In this document: positions 1 through 9,756 of the stretch, piece after piece
Numbering within the stretch: the first letter of the stretch is position 1
Layout: the number at the start of each line of letters is the position of its first letter
Assembly: GCA_007125415.1 (NCBI GenBank)
Contig: SLDH01000222.1
Span: forward strand, 1 to 24,301
Reading direction: 5' to 3'
Length of the DNA stretch: 24,301 bases
Source: Roseovarius sp.
GTDB lineage: Bacteria; Pseudomonadota; Alphaproteobacteria; Rhodobacterales; Rhodobacteraceae
Program-made: the position numbers and the translations under genes
The notes under the pieces: model-generated
What the model was told of the DNA's origin: nothing
What the model saw: the letters and a program-made list of their open reading frames with translations, nothing else
Database searches by the model: none

Positions 1-1238
1 ACGAGATACTTGAAGCTGGTCAGTTGCGCGGCGCCCACCGGGCCGCGCGCGTGCATCTTGCCCGTGGCGATTCCGATCTCGGCACCCATGCCGAATTCCC
101 CCCCGTCGGCAAACTGGGTGGAGGCGTTGCGCATCAGGATCGCACTGTCAAGCTCGGCAAAGAAGCGCGCGGCGGCCGCGTCATCCTCGGTCAGGATGCA
201 TTCCGTGTGAGAGGAGCCATGACGGCGGATATGGGCGATCGCCGCAGTGATATCGGGGACCGTTCGCGCGGCGATGATCCGATCGAGATACTCGCGCCCC
301 CAATCATCCTCCCCCGCGGCCACCACCCCCGGAATCGCCTGCAACCGCGCGTCGCCGCGCACCTCGATGCCCTTGTCCTGCAAGGCGCGGATGACCCCCT
401 GCCCGATCGTGTCGACCACGCTTTCGTGAATCAAGAGGCACTCCGCCGCGCCGCAGATGCCGGTGCGGCGCGTCTTGGCGTTGAGCACCACGCGCAGCGC
501 CTTCTCAGGATCGGCCTCGGCGTCGATATAGACATGCACGATCCCCTCCAGATGGGCAAAGACCGGCACGCGCGCCTCGCGCTGCACGAGGCCCACGAGG
601 CCCTTGCCGCCGCGCGGCACGATCACGTCGATATGCTCGGTCATGCCCAGCATCTCGCTCACCGCCGCGCGGTCCCTTGTGGGCACGCGCTGGATCGCCT
701 CTTCCGGAAGGCCGGCAGCGCGCAGTCCCTCCACAAGGCATGCATGGATCGCACCGGACGAGCGGAAACTTTCCGAGCCGCCCCGCAAGATCACGGCATT
801 GCCTGACTTGAGACAGAGCGCGCCAGCATCGGCGGTCACGTTGGGGCGCGATTCGTAGATCACGCCGATCACCCCCAGCGGCGTGCGCACGCGGCGGATA
901 TCGAGCCCCGAGGGCTGCTTCCATGCCGCCAGCACCTCGCCTACCGGGTCGTCCTGCGCCGCCACGGCCTGCAGCCCGCCGCACATGGCCCTGATGCGTG
1001 CCTCGTCGAGCATAAGCCGGTCCATCATCGCATCCGACAGGCCTTTTTCGCGCCCCTCGGCCAGATCGAGCGCATTCGCCGCGATGATCTCGTCGCGCCG
1101 TGCCCGGACCGCATCGGCAGCCGCTTCCAGCGCGTGGGCCTTGGATGCCGGGCTGGCTGTGGCGAGGATCATCGCCGCATCACGCGCGCGTTGGCCAATC
1201 TCGGCCATCAGGGCTGGGATATCGTCGAGGTCTTTCAT
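1..1238 (-). CDS. proA: Glutamate-5-semialdehyde dehydrogenase (gamma-glutamyl phosphate reductase), 3' end cut by window
   Basis: ProA reduces gamma-glutamyl phosphate to glutamate 5-semialdehyde with NADPH, the second step of proline synthesis, in the cytoplasm. About 412 codons are visible, starting [15 protein letters not shown]; the family is about 420 residues, so only a few C-terminal residues lie outside the window. The aldehyde dehydrogenase fold is recognisable: the segment [20 protein letters not shown] near residues 128-146, the nucleotide-binding stretch VILRGGSE near 149, and the catalytic cysteine in TGICGAAE (about Cys262). A clear Shine-Dalgarno AAGGAG sits 8 bases before the ATG at 1238. 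proB ends 36 bases upstream on the same strand, so the two genes are very probably co-transcribed, with obgE and the acetyltransferase further upstream. No frameshift or missing key residue was seen. Confidence 0.96.
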   Translation of the reverse strand, partial: MKDLDDIPALMAEIGQRARDAAMILATASPASKAHALEAAADAVRARRDEIIAANALDLAEGREKGLSDAMMDRLMLDEARIRAMCGGLQAVAAQDDPVGEVLAAWKQPSGLDIRRVRTPLGVIGVIYESRPNVTADAGALCLKSGNAVILRGGSESFRSSGAIHACLVEGLRAAGLPEEAIQRVPTRDRAAVSEMLGMTEHIDVIVPRGGKGLVGLVQREARVPVFAHLEGIVHVYIDAEADPEKALRVVLNAKTRRTGICGAAECLLIHESVVDTIGQGVIRALQDKGIEVRGDARLQAIPGVVAAGEDDWGREYLDRIIAARTVPDITAAIAHIRRHGSSHTECILTEDDAAAARFFAELDSAILMRNASTQFADGGEFGMGAEIGIATGKMHARGPVGAAQLTSFKYL

Positions 1239-1274
1239 CACTGCACTCCTTCAATGCAACCGAACATGACAGGC

Positions 1275-3415
<2,141 letters not shown>

Positions 3416-3437
3416 TTAAGCAAAGGTGCGGTAGGGC

Positions 3438-3971
3438 TCAATCGGCTTTTCTGGAATAGGTCCAGGTGGCGACCTTCGCCGCGCGGGCCACGCTGAAGGC
3501 CTCTGCATCGCCCAGATAGTCGAAGCCGCAATGGGTCAGCACCCGGGCGGAGGCCGGATTGTCCTGAAACACGCAAGCGAAAAATGTCCGGCTCCCCTGC
3601 GGGTTTGCACGCAGCAGCGCCGCGACGGCCTCTGACGCAAGGCCGGTATTCCAGAAGGCGGGCGCTACCCAATAGGCCACTTCGGATTGGTCCCGGTCCA
3701 TCCGCGTGAGGCTGATAAGCCCCATCAACTCGGCCCCGCCGGACTTCGTGGCATCCATCGCCCAGACATCCTCGGCGCGCTCCGGTGTGCAGGCACGGTC
3801 GATGAACGCGGTCGTGCTGCCAGGCGGCAGGGGGTGCGGGATCGAGGTGGTATTCCGCGCGACCCGCGGATCGCTGGTGTAAAGTTCCATCAACCCGGCA
3901 TCGGAGCGACGCAGCGGGCGCAGATCGAACCGCTCGGTCCCGATCACGGGCTGGTCGGCAAGTGCTGTCAT
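3438..3971 (-). CDS. GNAT-family N-acetyltransferase (RimJ/RimL-like)
   Basis: A 177-residue protein of the GNAT type that transfers an acetyl group from acetyl-CoA; the substrate cannot be read from the sequence. The N-terminal stretch TERFDLRPLRRSDAGLMELY (about residues 13-32) is typical of the RimJ/RimL subgroup. The central AYWVAPAFWNTGLASEAVAALL (about 120-142) is the acetyl-CoA pyrophosphate-binding region, and the FACVFQDNPASARVLTHCGF stretch that follows is the family's usual N..S..VL...GF ending. A GAGGAG ribosome site precedes the ATG. The gene starts only about 30 bases after the rpmA terminator and runs into obgE (31-base gap), so it appears to be the first gene of the obgE-proBA unit. 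The substrate may be a ribosomal protein, but that is only a guess from context. Confidence 0.88.
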   Translation of the reverse strand: MTALADQPVIGTERFDLRPLRRSDAGLMELYTSDPRVARNTTSIPHPLPPGSTTAFIDRACTPERAEDVWAMDATKSGGAELMGLISLTRMDRDQSEVAYWVAPAFWNTGLASEAVAALLRANPQGSRTFFACVFQDNPASARVLTHCGFDYLGDAEAFSVARAAKVATWTYSRKAD

Positions 3972-4001
3972 GTCTCTGTTCTCCTCGGGGGCGCTGCAAT
4001 G

Positions 4002-4033
4002 AAAAAGGGGACCGGCCTTCTGCCGATCCCCTT
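4002..4033 (-). terminator. Rho-independent terminator after rpmA
   Basis: Read on the minus strand this is a 12-bp stem (arms 4022-4033 and 4005-4016, one G-T pair) with a 5-base loop, running into a tract of five Ts. It begins 24 bases after the rpmA stop codon and ends the rplU-rpmA transcript. The next gene on the same strand starts about 30 bases beyond the T tract. Confidence 0.9.
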
Positions 4034-4057
4034 GGTGTCTGTCGCAGTAAGGTCGGC

Positions 4058-4327
4058 TTACTCGGCGGCCTCCACCGCTGGCAGGACCGAAATAAAGGTG
4101 CGTCCCTTCATTCCCTTGTGAAAGGTGACGGACCCTTCGACGGTCGCAAAGAGCGTGTGATCCTTGCCCTGGCCGACGCCCTGGCCCGGCCAGAACTTGT
4201 TGCCGCGCTGGCGCACGATGATGTTGCCGGGAATCGCACGCTGTCCGCCATAGAGTTTCACGCCAAGACGGCGACCGGCCGAGTCGCGTCCGTTCCGGGA
4301 TGAGCCACCTGCTTTTTTATGTGCCAT
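4058..4327 (-). CDS. rpmA: 50S ribosomal protein L27
   Basis: L27 is a small basic protein of the large ribosomal subunit whose N-terminal tail reaches towards the peptidyl transferase centre and helps place tRNA. The 89-residue protein starts [20 protein letters not shown], the hallmark L27 N-terminus with no pre-cleavage extension, and continues with LGVKLYGGQ and [13 protein letters not shown]. It lies 12 bases after rplU, as in nearly all bacteria, and is followed by a strong terminator. A GGAGAGACC-type ribosome site lies before the ATG. Confidence 0.98.
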   Translation of the reverse strand: MAHKKAGGSSRNGRDSAGRRLGVKLYGGQRAIPGNIIVRQRGNKFWPGQGVGQGKDHTLFATVEGSVTFHKGMKGRTFISVLPAVEAAE

Positions 4328-4339
4328 TTGGTCTCTCCT

Positions 4340-4945
4340 TCAGCCTTTGGCCAGCTCTTTGGCCTGTTCGATCCAGCCTTCACGTTCGATCCGGCCCTTG
4401 AATGACAGCTTCTCATCCATGGCGGCCACGTCCTCTTCGGTCCAGGCGGCCACCTGCGCGAAGGTGGTCACACCCGCCTCGTGCAGCTTCTTCTCCAGCG
4501 CCGGGCCGACACCCGAAAGCTGCTTGAGATCGTCACCTGCTGTTTCCGCCGCTGTCGCTTCGGCTGCCGGTGCCGTGGTCTCATCTTTTGCATCAGCCTG
4601 CTTGCTGGCCTTCGCGCTGGCGATCCTGGCGCCGTTTTCCAGAATGTCGGTGATGCGCAGAAGCGTCAGTTTCTGTCGATGGCCCTTGGTGCGCTGCGAG
4701 CCGTGTTTGCGGCGACGCTTGACGAAGTTGATCACCTTCTCGCCCTTGATCTGGTCGATCACCTCTGCCTGCACCGCAGCACCGGCCACGAAAGGGCTGC
4801 CCAGAACGGTTTTCTCGCCGCCCAGCATCAGGATTTCATCGAACTGAACCGTTTCACCGGCAGTCGCAGCAAGCTTTTCCACCCGGAGCATGTCGCCCGG
4901 CTGAACCTTGTATTGCTTGCCTCCGGTCTTCAGGACCGCAAACAT
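4340..4945 (-). CDS. rplU: 50S ribosomal protein L21 with C-terminal helix-hairpin-helix extension
   Basis: L21 binds 23S rRNA in the large subunit. I chose the ATG at 4945 (protein [14 protein letters not shown], 201 aa) over the in-frame ATG at 4951, because the GAGG ribosome site is 8 bases before the former and only 2 before the latter. Residues 1 to about 103 are the L21 domain, including the basic [18 protein letters not shown] segment. An alanine-rich linker (about 105-135) and a roughly 65-residue tail follow. The tail contains [20 protein letters not shown], a helix-hairpin-helix motif seen in DNA- and RNA-binding proteins. Bacterial L21 is usually near 103 residues, so this is almost double length; extended L21 proteins are known in alphaproteobacteria. 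It is co-transcribed with rpmA. Confidence 0.97.
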   Translation of the reverse strand: MFAVLKTGGKQYKVQPGDMLRVEKLAATAGETVQFDEILMLGGEKTVLGSPFVAGAAVQAEVIDQIKGEKVINFVKRRRKHGSQRTKGHRQKLTLLRITDILENGARIASAKASKQADAKDETTAPAAEATAAETAGDDLKQLSGVGPALEKKLHEAGVTTFAQVAAWTEEDVAAMDEKLSFKGRIEREGWIEQAKELAKG

Positions 4946-5046
4946 CAGCATTTCCTCTTCTCTCTCCGCGCCCTGTGGTCCCCTCTGTCGGGTGTTTGCG
5001 GCATATCGCCACCTCGGACAGCGCGCCCCATGAAGGGCGTCATCAC

Positions 5047-5085
5047 AAAAAAGCCCGACAGGTCGCCCCGACAGGTTGCGGGCTT
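5047..5085 (-). terminator. Terminator-like hairpin upstream of rplU
   Basis: On the minus strand a 7-bp stem (arms 5079-5085 and 5051-5057) encloses a GC-rich loop containing two copies of CCTGTCGG or a near match, and is followed by a run of six Ts (5047-5052 read in reverse). It would stop transcription arriving from the DUF2059 genes, which end at 5273. Its 5' arm overlaps the -10 box of the proposed rplU promoter, so transcripts starting there would lack that arm and not form it. Confidence 0.6.
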
Positions 5086-5111
5086 ATGGTGCAGCAACAC
5101 CGCCATGTCAA
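5083..5111 (-). promoter_or_regulatory. Predicted rplU-rpmA promoter
   Basis: On the minus strand a perfect -35 box TTGACA (5106-5111) is followed after exactly 17 bases by CATAAG (5083-5088), a 4 of 6 match to the -10 consensus. The predicted start, near 5076, gives a leader of about 130 bases before the rplU start codon. The other bases of the 321-bp gap 4952-5272 hold no credible gene. Confidence 0.65.
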
Positions 5112-5272
5112 GCCATAGCACGCTTGCGGTTCCGCACAGGCGCCGCAGAAGGCGCGACGGCACCTGCAGGGCAGGTTCCTGACACCCGCTGTGTTCCGCC
5201 CTGGAGAGATGGGAAGCAAGGATGCCTTGATCAAGAGCGGGCTCGGAAGCGATCCGGCTCAGCCCTGCTGGC

Positions 5273-6106
5273 TCAAAGGTCCTCGCTGGTCATCTCCCGC
5301 GCCACCGCCCGGCCCAGAAGATATGAGATATCTTCATACATCTGATCGAACCCCGCAAAGAGGGCACGGGTCAGAAGCCTTCCGTCCGGGCTTCGCCAGA
5401 AGGCGACGTAATCCTCCAGCACCTCCCGCTCCAGCGGCTGGTAGGCCGTCATCAGGAAGGCTTCCAGCCATTCGCGTGAACTTGCCCTCACCGCCGCTTC
5501 ATTCCCGCGGGCCTGTGCCAGGATTTCCGCCTCGCTCATCCGGAACGCGCCGCCATCGACCAGTCCACGATAGAACATCAGATCCGCATTGAGCGCGCCG
5601 GCCACATTGGCCTCCACGAGATCACTGTCGCGGATCATCGTATCGACCTGCTGCAGAAGGTGTGTCCCCTGCTCCGACATCTCCGCAAAAAGCGCCTTCG
5701 CCTCGCCTTCCAGATCCGGATCGAGGAAGGCACGCCGCGCACTGATCTCGAGGCTGATGATCTCGCGCACGTCATCGCGGCTGAGATACTCAAGGATGGA
5801 TGTGATATCATCCGGCGCAATCTCGGCCCCGACCCCCGCGGCGACAAGGGCGCGCATCCTGTCGGCCTCGTATATCTGCCCGATCGTCCGCGACCAACTG
5901 TTCCGGTTCACATCCGGGATGAGTTGAATGGCCAGATCCTCGCCATAGGCAGCACCCTCCTCTTGCATGACGGCAATGGTCTCCTCGAGCCGAAGTGCCT
6001 CGAGCAGATCGTCGATCGTCGGGCTTTTCTGGGCAAAGCCCGGCTGAACGACGAGAATCAGCGCCAGCATGGCTGCAAGAAACGCGGTAAATCTGCGAAA
6101 GCTCAA
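5273..6106 (-). CDS. Secreted DUF2059-type protein (downstream copy of a tandem pair)
   Basis: A 277-residue protein of unknown function. Residues 1-25 form a signal peptide (MSFRRF, a hydrophobic stretch, then GFAQ), so it should be exported to the periplasm. The rest is acidic and mostly helical. Near residues 236-262, the pattern LEDYVAFWRSPDGRLLTRALFAGFDQM resembles the DUF2059 signature (a Y..F..SP.G..L motif). The start codon is TTG at 6106, overlapping the TGA stop of the upstream paralogue by four bases. An AGGAGG-like ribosome site lies about 9 bases before it and the signal peptide begins exactly there, which supports the start. Close coupling suggests both proteins are made together, possibly as partners. 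Confidence 0.85.
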   Translation of the reverse strand: MSFRRFTAFLAAMLALILVVQPGFAQKSPTIDDLLEALRLEETIAVMQEEGAAYGEDLAIQLIPDVNRNSWSRTIGQIYEADRMRALVAAGVGAEIAPDDITSILEYLSRDDVREIISLEISARRAFLDPDLEGEAKALFAEMSEQGTHLLQQVDTMIRDSDLVEANVAGALNADLMFYRGLVDGGAFRMSEAEILAQARGNEAAVRASSREWLEAFLMTAYQPLEREVLEDYVAFWRSPDGRLLTRALFAGFDQMYEDISYLLGRAVAREMTSEDL

Positions 6107-6939
6107 AGCTCTTCCCCTCCTGTCAGGCCCGCCAGCGCCGCTGCCAGCGCCTCATACCTGTTGATCCTGATCTCGTGCTGAACGGCGTTCATCAACTCAT
6201 AGACCCGCTGCATTTCCGGCGTGCTCAACGCATCGCGATAGGCGCGCAGATCAGCGTCGCTCAAGGTCTGATAGGTGTAGGCAGCGTGGTAGAGACCCGA
6301 CAGGCGTAGCCGGTCGTGCAGGTCGTCCTCATCCTCGCGCAGGAATGCCCGCAGCGCGGCTTCGTCGATCTCGTATCCCAGGACGCCCGCATCGGAGGCG
6401 GCCAGCAGGAAGCGCAGTTGCACCTCCTGCACCGCCCGCAGCGCCTGCCCGGTGCCGTCAACAGCGTCATTCATCTCATCGAGCAGCGCAGTCCGGCTGC
6501 CGGGCCCGCTGCCATAGGCTTCGACAAGCACCTCGCCCTCACGCCTCTTGAGATCGTCATCGGGATGCAGGTGCGACGCGTTCTCGACCTCGACGAGACG
6601 CTGACCGAGATCGGACGCATAGAACCCGGCGGCATGGGCCAGCAGGTCGTCCGAAAGCGTCTCCTCCAGCATCTCGATGGCCATTTCCTGCAGGAGCTGT
6701 GGATCGAAAATCCGGTCGGAAAGGCGGCTCCAGGCGGCGCCGAAATCACTGGCCTCCATGCCCAGCATCAGAGGGGCGTGTCTTGCCGAGAGGCCAATGC
6801 TCTTGAGCGCCACATCAAAGCCCGTCACATTGAGAAACGCCTTGATACGGTCACGATCCGAGGCCTGCGCAGCCACCGGCATGAGGCTCACCGCCGAAAA
6901 GACAAGGAGACACAAGGATAATCGGATGAGGCTGGCCAT
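6103..6939 (-). CDS. Secreted DUF2059-type protein (upstream copy of a tandem pair)
   Basis: A 278-residue protein with a clear signal peptide (MASLIRLSLCLLVFSAVSLM, cleavage likely after AQA at residue 26). It is helical and acidic. The stretch LLAHAAGFYASDLGQRLVEVE near residues 99-119 matches the DUF2059 pattern FY.S..GQ.L. A second, weaker copy of similar spacing lies near YRDALSTPEMQRVYELM (about 239-255). It is about the same size as the gene that follows it and shares its layout, indicating an old duplication; the two sequences have diverged strongly. The function is unknown. No transporter or enzyme motif was seen. It begins about 115 bases from tRNA-Ser on the opposite strand. Confidence 0.87.
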   Translation of the reverse strand: MASLIRLSLCLLVFSAVSLMPVAAQASDRDRIKAFLNVTGFDVALKSIGLSARHAPLMLGMEASDFGAAWSRLSDRIFDPQLLQEMAIEMLEETLSDDLLAHAAGFYASDLGQRLVEVENASHLHPDDDLKRREGEVLVEAYGSGPGSRTALLDEMNDAVDGTGQALRAVQEVQLRFLLAASDAGVLGYEIDEAALRAFLREDEDDLHDRLRLSGLYHAAYTYQTLSDADLRAYRDALSTPEMQRVYELMNAVQHEIRINRYEALAAALAGLTGGEEL

Positions 6940-7008
6940 ATCGGATCCACATCTGCTCGGACATGAATTACCCTAGCCAAAATCCTCCGGCGGACAATGC
7001 AAAAGGCC

Positions 7009-7037
7009 TTGAACACAGTCCAAAAGGCAACTAGACG
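7009..7037 (+). promoter_or_regulatory. Predicted tRNA-Ser promoter
   Basis: TTGAAC (7009-7014) and TAGACG (7032-7037) are separated by 17 bases and lie about 18 bases before the mature tRNA 5' end. The -35 match is good and the -10 match is weak. Position is the main support. Confidence 0.45.
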
Positions 7038-7054
7038 CCGCATCCATAGCCTGC

Positions 7055-7144
7055 GGAGAGGTGCCGGAGTGGTCGAACGGGGCGGTCTCGAAAACCGTTG
7101 TGGGTGCAAGCCCACCCAGGGTTCGAATCCCTGTCTCTCCGCCA
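7055..7144 (+). tRNA. tRNA-Ser (anticodon CGA)
   Basis: A 90-base type II tRNA with a long variable arm. The acceptor arm 7055-7061 pairs with 7134-7140 (last pair G-T). The anticodon stem 7082-7086/7094-7098 carries the loop CTCGAAA with anticodon CGA at 7089-7091, reading UCG. The T arm is CAGGG-TTCGAAT-CCCTG. The CCA end is encoded (7142-7144). The AT-richer sequence directly after it is a typical place for integrated elements. Confidence 0.96.
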
Positions 7145-7297
7145 TAAACCCCTTAAATCGTTTAATAATTTACGACGACGGGTTCCTAAGGTAGTGCCCC
7201 ACTATGCCGGAACTTGTATTAAAGCTTCGAAACGATCCTAGGATCAAAGATCAAATGATCTAAAGCGCTTTCAAACAGTGAAATTACGGGGTTCTAC

Positions 7298-7585
7298 ATG
7301 GATAGCGTCACTTCGGACATTCTTGCCGGTATAGGCTTGGCTTTCACATTGGCAGGGGCTTGGATAACGGCCCGCGCGGTCATTTTGAAGGAAGACGACG
7401 CAATTGACGTTGGGCTTACTAGGCTTTCAGGCGAAACACGCGAAGAAAACTTGCGACTTCCAATGGTGCAGAACTTGCTTGCATCTTCGCGCGGGGCACG
7501 TCGGGGTTTGCTGTTCATCGCATTTGGAACCGCGCTGCAAATCGTTCCGATTGCCGTTCGGCTCTTTTTGCTGGCATTCACATAA
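7298..7585 (+). CDS. Small predicted membrane protein, function unknown
   Basis: A 95-residue protein starting MDSVTSDILAGIGLAFTLAG. It has one hydrophobic segment at about residues 8-30 and another at about 70-93, with a polar, charged loop of about 40 residues between them, so a two-pass membrane hairpin is likely. The surrounding DNA (7145-7580) is clearly richer in A and T than the rest of the window and codon use is less GC-biased, which suggests acquisition at the tRNA-Ser 3' end. The Shine-Dalgarno is weak (GGGG 6 bases before ATG). I do not recognise a family. No integrase or phage gene accompanies it. Confidence 0.6.
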   Translation: MDSVTSDILAGIGLAFTLAGAWITARAVILKEDDAIDVGLTRLSGETREENLRLPMVQNLLASSRGARRGLLFIAFGTALQIVPIAVRLFLLAFT

Positions 7586-7609
7586 AAAAGCCGCCCCCGA
7601 AGGGACGGC
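7584..7609 (-). terminator. Rho-independent terminator between convergent genes
   Basis: Read on the minus strand, an 8-bp stem with one bulged G and a TTC loop is followed by six Ts (7584-7589 in reverse). It lies 30 bases after the 7639 stop of the small minus-strand frame and marks the end of the ABC exporter transcript. The stop codon of the plus-strand membrane protein abuts it, and the hairpin may also act weakly in that direction. Confidence 0.75.
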
Positions 7610-7638
7610 AGGTAGTTTCCACGGCCCTGTGGGACTGG

Positions 7639-7839
7639 TCAGGCCTCGGCAGGCGACACAAGGGCCGCATGGGGGTCAACGCGGCTGATCGTCGTCCTGT
7701 CGGCATTGGCGGGGCTATACCAAGCCGCCCCAAGCTGGCGAAGACCGGCTACCATGCGGTCGGCCTGCGTGGCAGTGTCGGGGTTGTGCAGGATAGCCGC
7801 CGCCTCGGCCTCTGCGATCCTGGGCTCAAGGTCCGGCAC
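7639..7839 (-). CDS. Small uncharacterised reading frame after the ABC exporter
   Basis: A possible 66-residue protein beginning with GTG (VPDLEPRIAEAEAAAIL) that ends at 7639. It lies in the same frame as the ABC exporter and is separated from it only by the exporter's TAG stop and eight codons. It has a plausible helical, alanine-rich start, and a terminator follows its stop by 30 bases, so it is probably transcribed. Against it: no good ribosome site precedes the GTG, and I recognise no family. It may be a small gene, a remnant, or a chance frame in high-GC DNA. Confidence 0.35.
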   Translation of the reverse strand: MPDLEPRIAEAEAAAILHNPDTATQADRMVAGLRQLGAAWYSPANADRTTISRVDPHAALVSPAEA

Positions 7840-7863
7840 AAGGGTTTCCGTCGGGCCACGACC

Positions 7864-9678
7864 CTACCCCACCGCCCCCTCGCTGCGCTGGCGGGACCAG
7901 AAGCTGGCGTAGCGGCCCCCTTGCGTCAGCAGCTCCGAATGGGTGCCCTCTTCGGCGATCCGGCCATCCTCCAGCACGATGATCCGGTCGGCCTCGGCCA
8001 CGGTGGAGAGCCGGTGTGCGATCATCAGAACCGTGCGCCCCTCCCCCGCGCGCCGCAGCGCATCCTGAATATCGCTCTCGGTCTCTGAGTCGAGCGCGCT
8101 CGTCGCCTCGTCCAGCAGCAGAACGGGCGGATCCTTGAGCAGGGTGCGGGCGATCCCCACGCGCTGTTTTTCGCCGCCTGAAAGTTTCAGGCCACGCTCA
8201 CCCACCTGAGTGTCATAGCCCTGCGGCAGGGAGGCGATGAAATCATGGATCTGGGCGGCTTGCGCTGCGGCCTCGATCTGTGCCTGGCTGGCCCCGTCAC
8301 GTCCATAGGCGATGTTGTAGCGGATCGTGTCATTGAAAAGCACCGTGTCCTGAGGCACCACGCCGATAGCCTCATGCAGGCTGTCCAGCGTGACATCGCG
8401 CAGATCCTGCCCGTCGATCGTTACCCGCCCGCCTTGCACATCGTAGAACCGGAAGAGCAGCCGCCCGATGGTCGATTTGCCCGAGCCAGTCGGCCCGACC
8501 ACGGCAAGGCTCTGCCCGGCAGGTACTTCCAGCGACAGGCCCTTGAGGATCGGGCGTTCCGGACCATAGCCGAAATGAACATCCTCGAACCGCACCGACC
8601 CGCCCCCGACCTGCAGGGGCCGGGCATCCGGCGCATCGCGCACATCGGGTGGCTGTTCGAGCAGGCCGAACATCTCGCCCATATCCACAAGCGACTGGCG
8701 AATCTCCCGATAGACGGTGCCCAGGAAATTGAGCGGGGTGGTGATCTGGAGCAGATAGGCATTGACCATCACGAAATCCCCCACCGTGAGCGCGCCTTCC
8801 TGAACCCCGATGGCCGCCATCACCATGACCGCGATCAGGGCGCCGGTGATGATGAAAGACTGTCCGAAGTTCAGAAAGGCGAGCGAATAGGTCGTCTTCA
8901 GTGCCGCGCGCTCGTAAAGCGCCATCGCGCCATCATAGCGCCGGGCCTCCCGCGCCTCGGCGCCGAAATATTTCACCGTTTCGAAATTGAGCAGGCTGTC
9001 GATGGCCTTCTGATTGGCGTCCGTGTCCTGATCGTTCATCTCCTTGCGCAGGCGCACGCGCATTTCCGTGACCTTGAAGGTGAACGCGACATAGAGCGCG
9101 ATCATCACCATGATGACCAGCAGATAGGAAAAGTCGAAATAGGCCCAGAGGATTGCACCGACGAGCAACAACTCGAGCAGCAGGGGGCCGATGGAGAAGA
9201 CCATGAAGCGCAGCAGGAAATCCACGCCCTTGACACCGCGCTCGATGATACGGCTCAGCCCGCCTGTCTTGCGGCTGATATGGTAGCGCATGGAGAGCCG
9301 GTGAATATGCTCGAATGTCTCCAGCGCAAGCCGGCGCACGGCGCGCTGACCCACCGGCGCGAAAACCGCATCGCGCAGTTGCTGGAAGCCCACATTCATG
9401 AGCCGCGCCATGCCGTAGGCCACGGTCATGCCAATGGCACCCGCGCCGAGCATCCACGCTGCCTCCTTGCCTTCACCGGCCAGCGCATCCACCGCTTCCT
9501 TGTAGAAGAAAGGCGTGACGACCGCGACAAGCTTTGCCAGCACCAGAAGGATCAGCGCAAGCACGACACGGGTCTTGAAAGCGGGATTGCCCGCAGGCCA
9601 CATGTAAGGGGCCACGCGGCGCATGGTGCTCAAGCCCGTTGCGGGCCGCGCGGTTGGGTCGGTTGCGGTGGGGTGCAT
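7864..9678 (-). CDS. ATM1-type ABC transporter (fused permease and ATPase)
   Basis: A 604-residue half-transporter of the ATM1/HMT1 group, working as a homodimer in the inner membrane. Known members export glutathione-linked compounds, including metal conjugates, or a sulphur compound used in iron-sulphur assembly. Residues about 35-340 form the six-helix permease, which includes NFETVKYFGAE (231-241), the characteristic ATM1 sequence. The ATPase domain has Walker A GPTGSGKST (395-403), Q-loop Gln443, signature LSGGE (499-503), Walker B VLLLDE (519-524) and H-loop His555. All catalytic residues are present and the length matches the bacterial family. An AGGA site lies about 10 bases before the ATG. 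The substrate is unknown here; the nearby superoxide dismutase does not settle it. Confidence 0.93.
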   Translation of the reverse strand: MHPTATDPTARPATGLSTMRRVAPYMWPAGNPAFKTRVVLALILLVLAKLVAVVTPFFYKEAVDALAGEGKEAAWMLGAGAIGMTVAYGMARLMNVGFQQLRDAVFAPVGQRAVRRLALETFEHIHRLSMRYHISRKTGGLSRIIERGVKGVDFLLRFMVFSIGPLLLELLLVGAILWAYFDFSYLLVIMVMIALYVAFTFKVTEMRVRLRKEMNDQDTDANQKAIDSLLNFETVKYFGAEAREARRYDGAMALYERAALKTTYSLAFLNFGQSFIITGALIAVMVMAAIGVQEGALTVGDFVMVNAYLLQITTPLNFLGTVYREIRQSLVDMGEMFGLLEQPPDVRDAPDARPLQVGGGSVRFEDVHFGYGPERPILKGLSLEVPAGQSLAVVGPTGSGKSTIGRLLFRFYDVQGGRVTIDGQDLRDVTLDSLHEAIGVVPQDTVLFNDTIRYNIAYGRDGASQAQIEAAAQAAQIHDFIASLPQGYDTQVGERGLKLSGGEKQRVGIARTLLKDPPVLLLDEATSALDSETESDIQDALRRAGEGRTVLMIAHRLSTVAEADRIIVLEDGRIAEEGTHSELLTQGGRYASFWSRQRSEGAVG

Positions 9679-9756
9679 TGCTCAGCTTTCCTGCCCGGCC
9701 CCAAGAGATAGAGCCGGAGGCCGCGGATTGCCAGCCCCCCTGCTGCCCGAACGCCC

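Noticed and set aside
24..806. Long plus-strand open frame opposite proA
   Set aside because: It is antisense to a clear proA coding sequence, rich in Arg, His and Asp, with no family motif; a shadow of GC-rich codon use.
7055..7144. Attachment-site duplicate of the tRNA-Ser 3' end
   Set aside because: I looked for a repeat of the T-arm and acceptor end up to the ABC exporter and found none, so an integrated element with intact ends is not supported.
8245..9711. 488-codon plus-strand frame opposite the ABC exporter
   Set aside because: Its length only mirrors the GC-rich third positions of the exporter gene; no recognisable motif or ribosome site.
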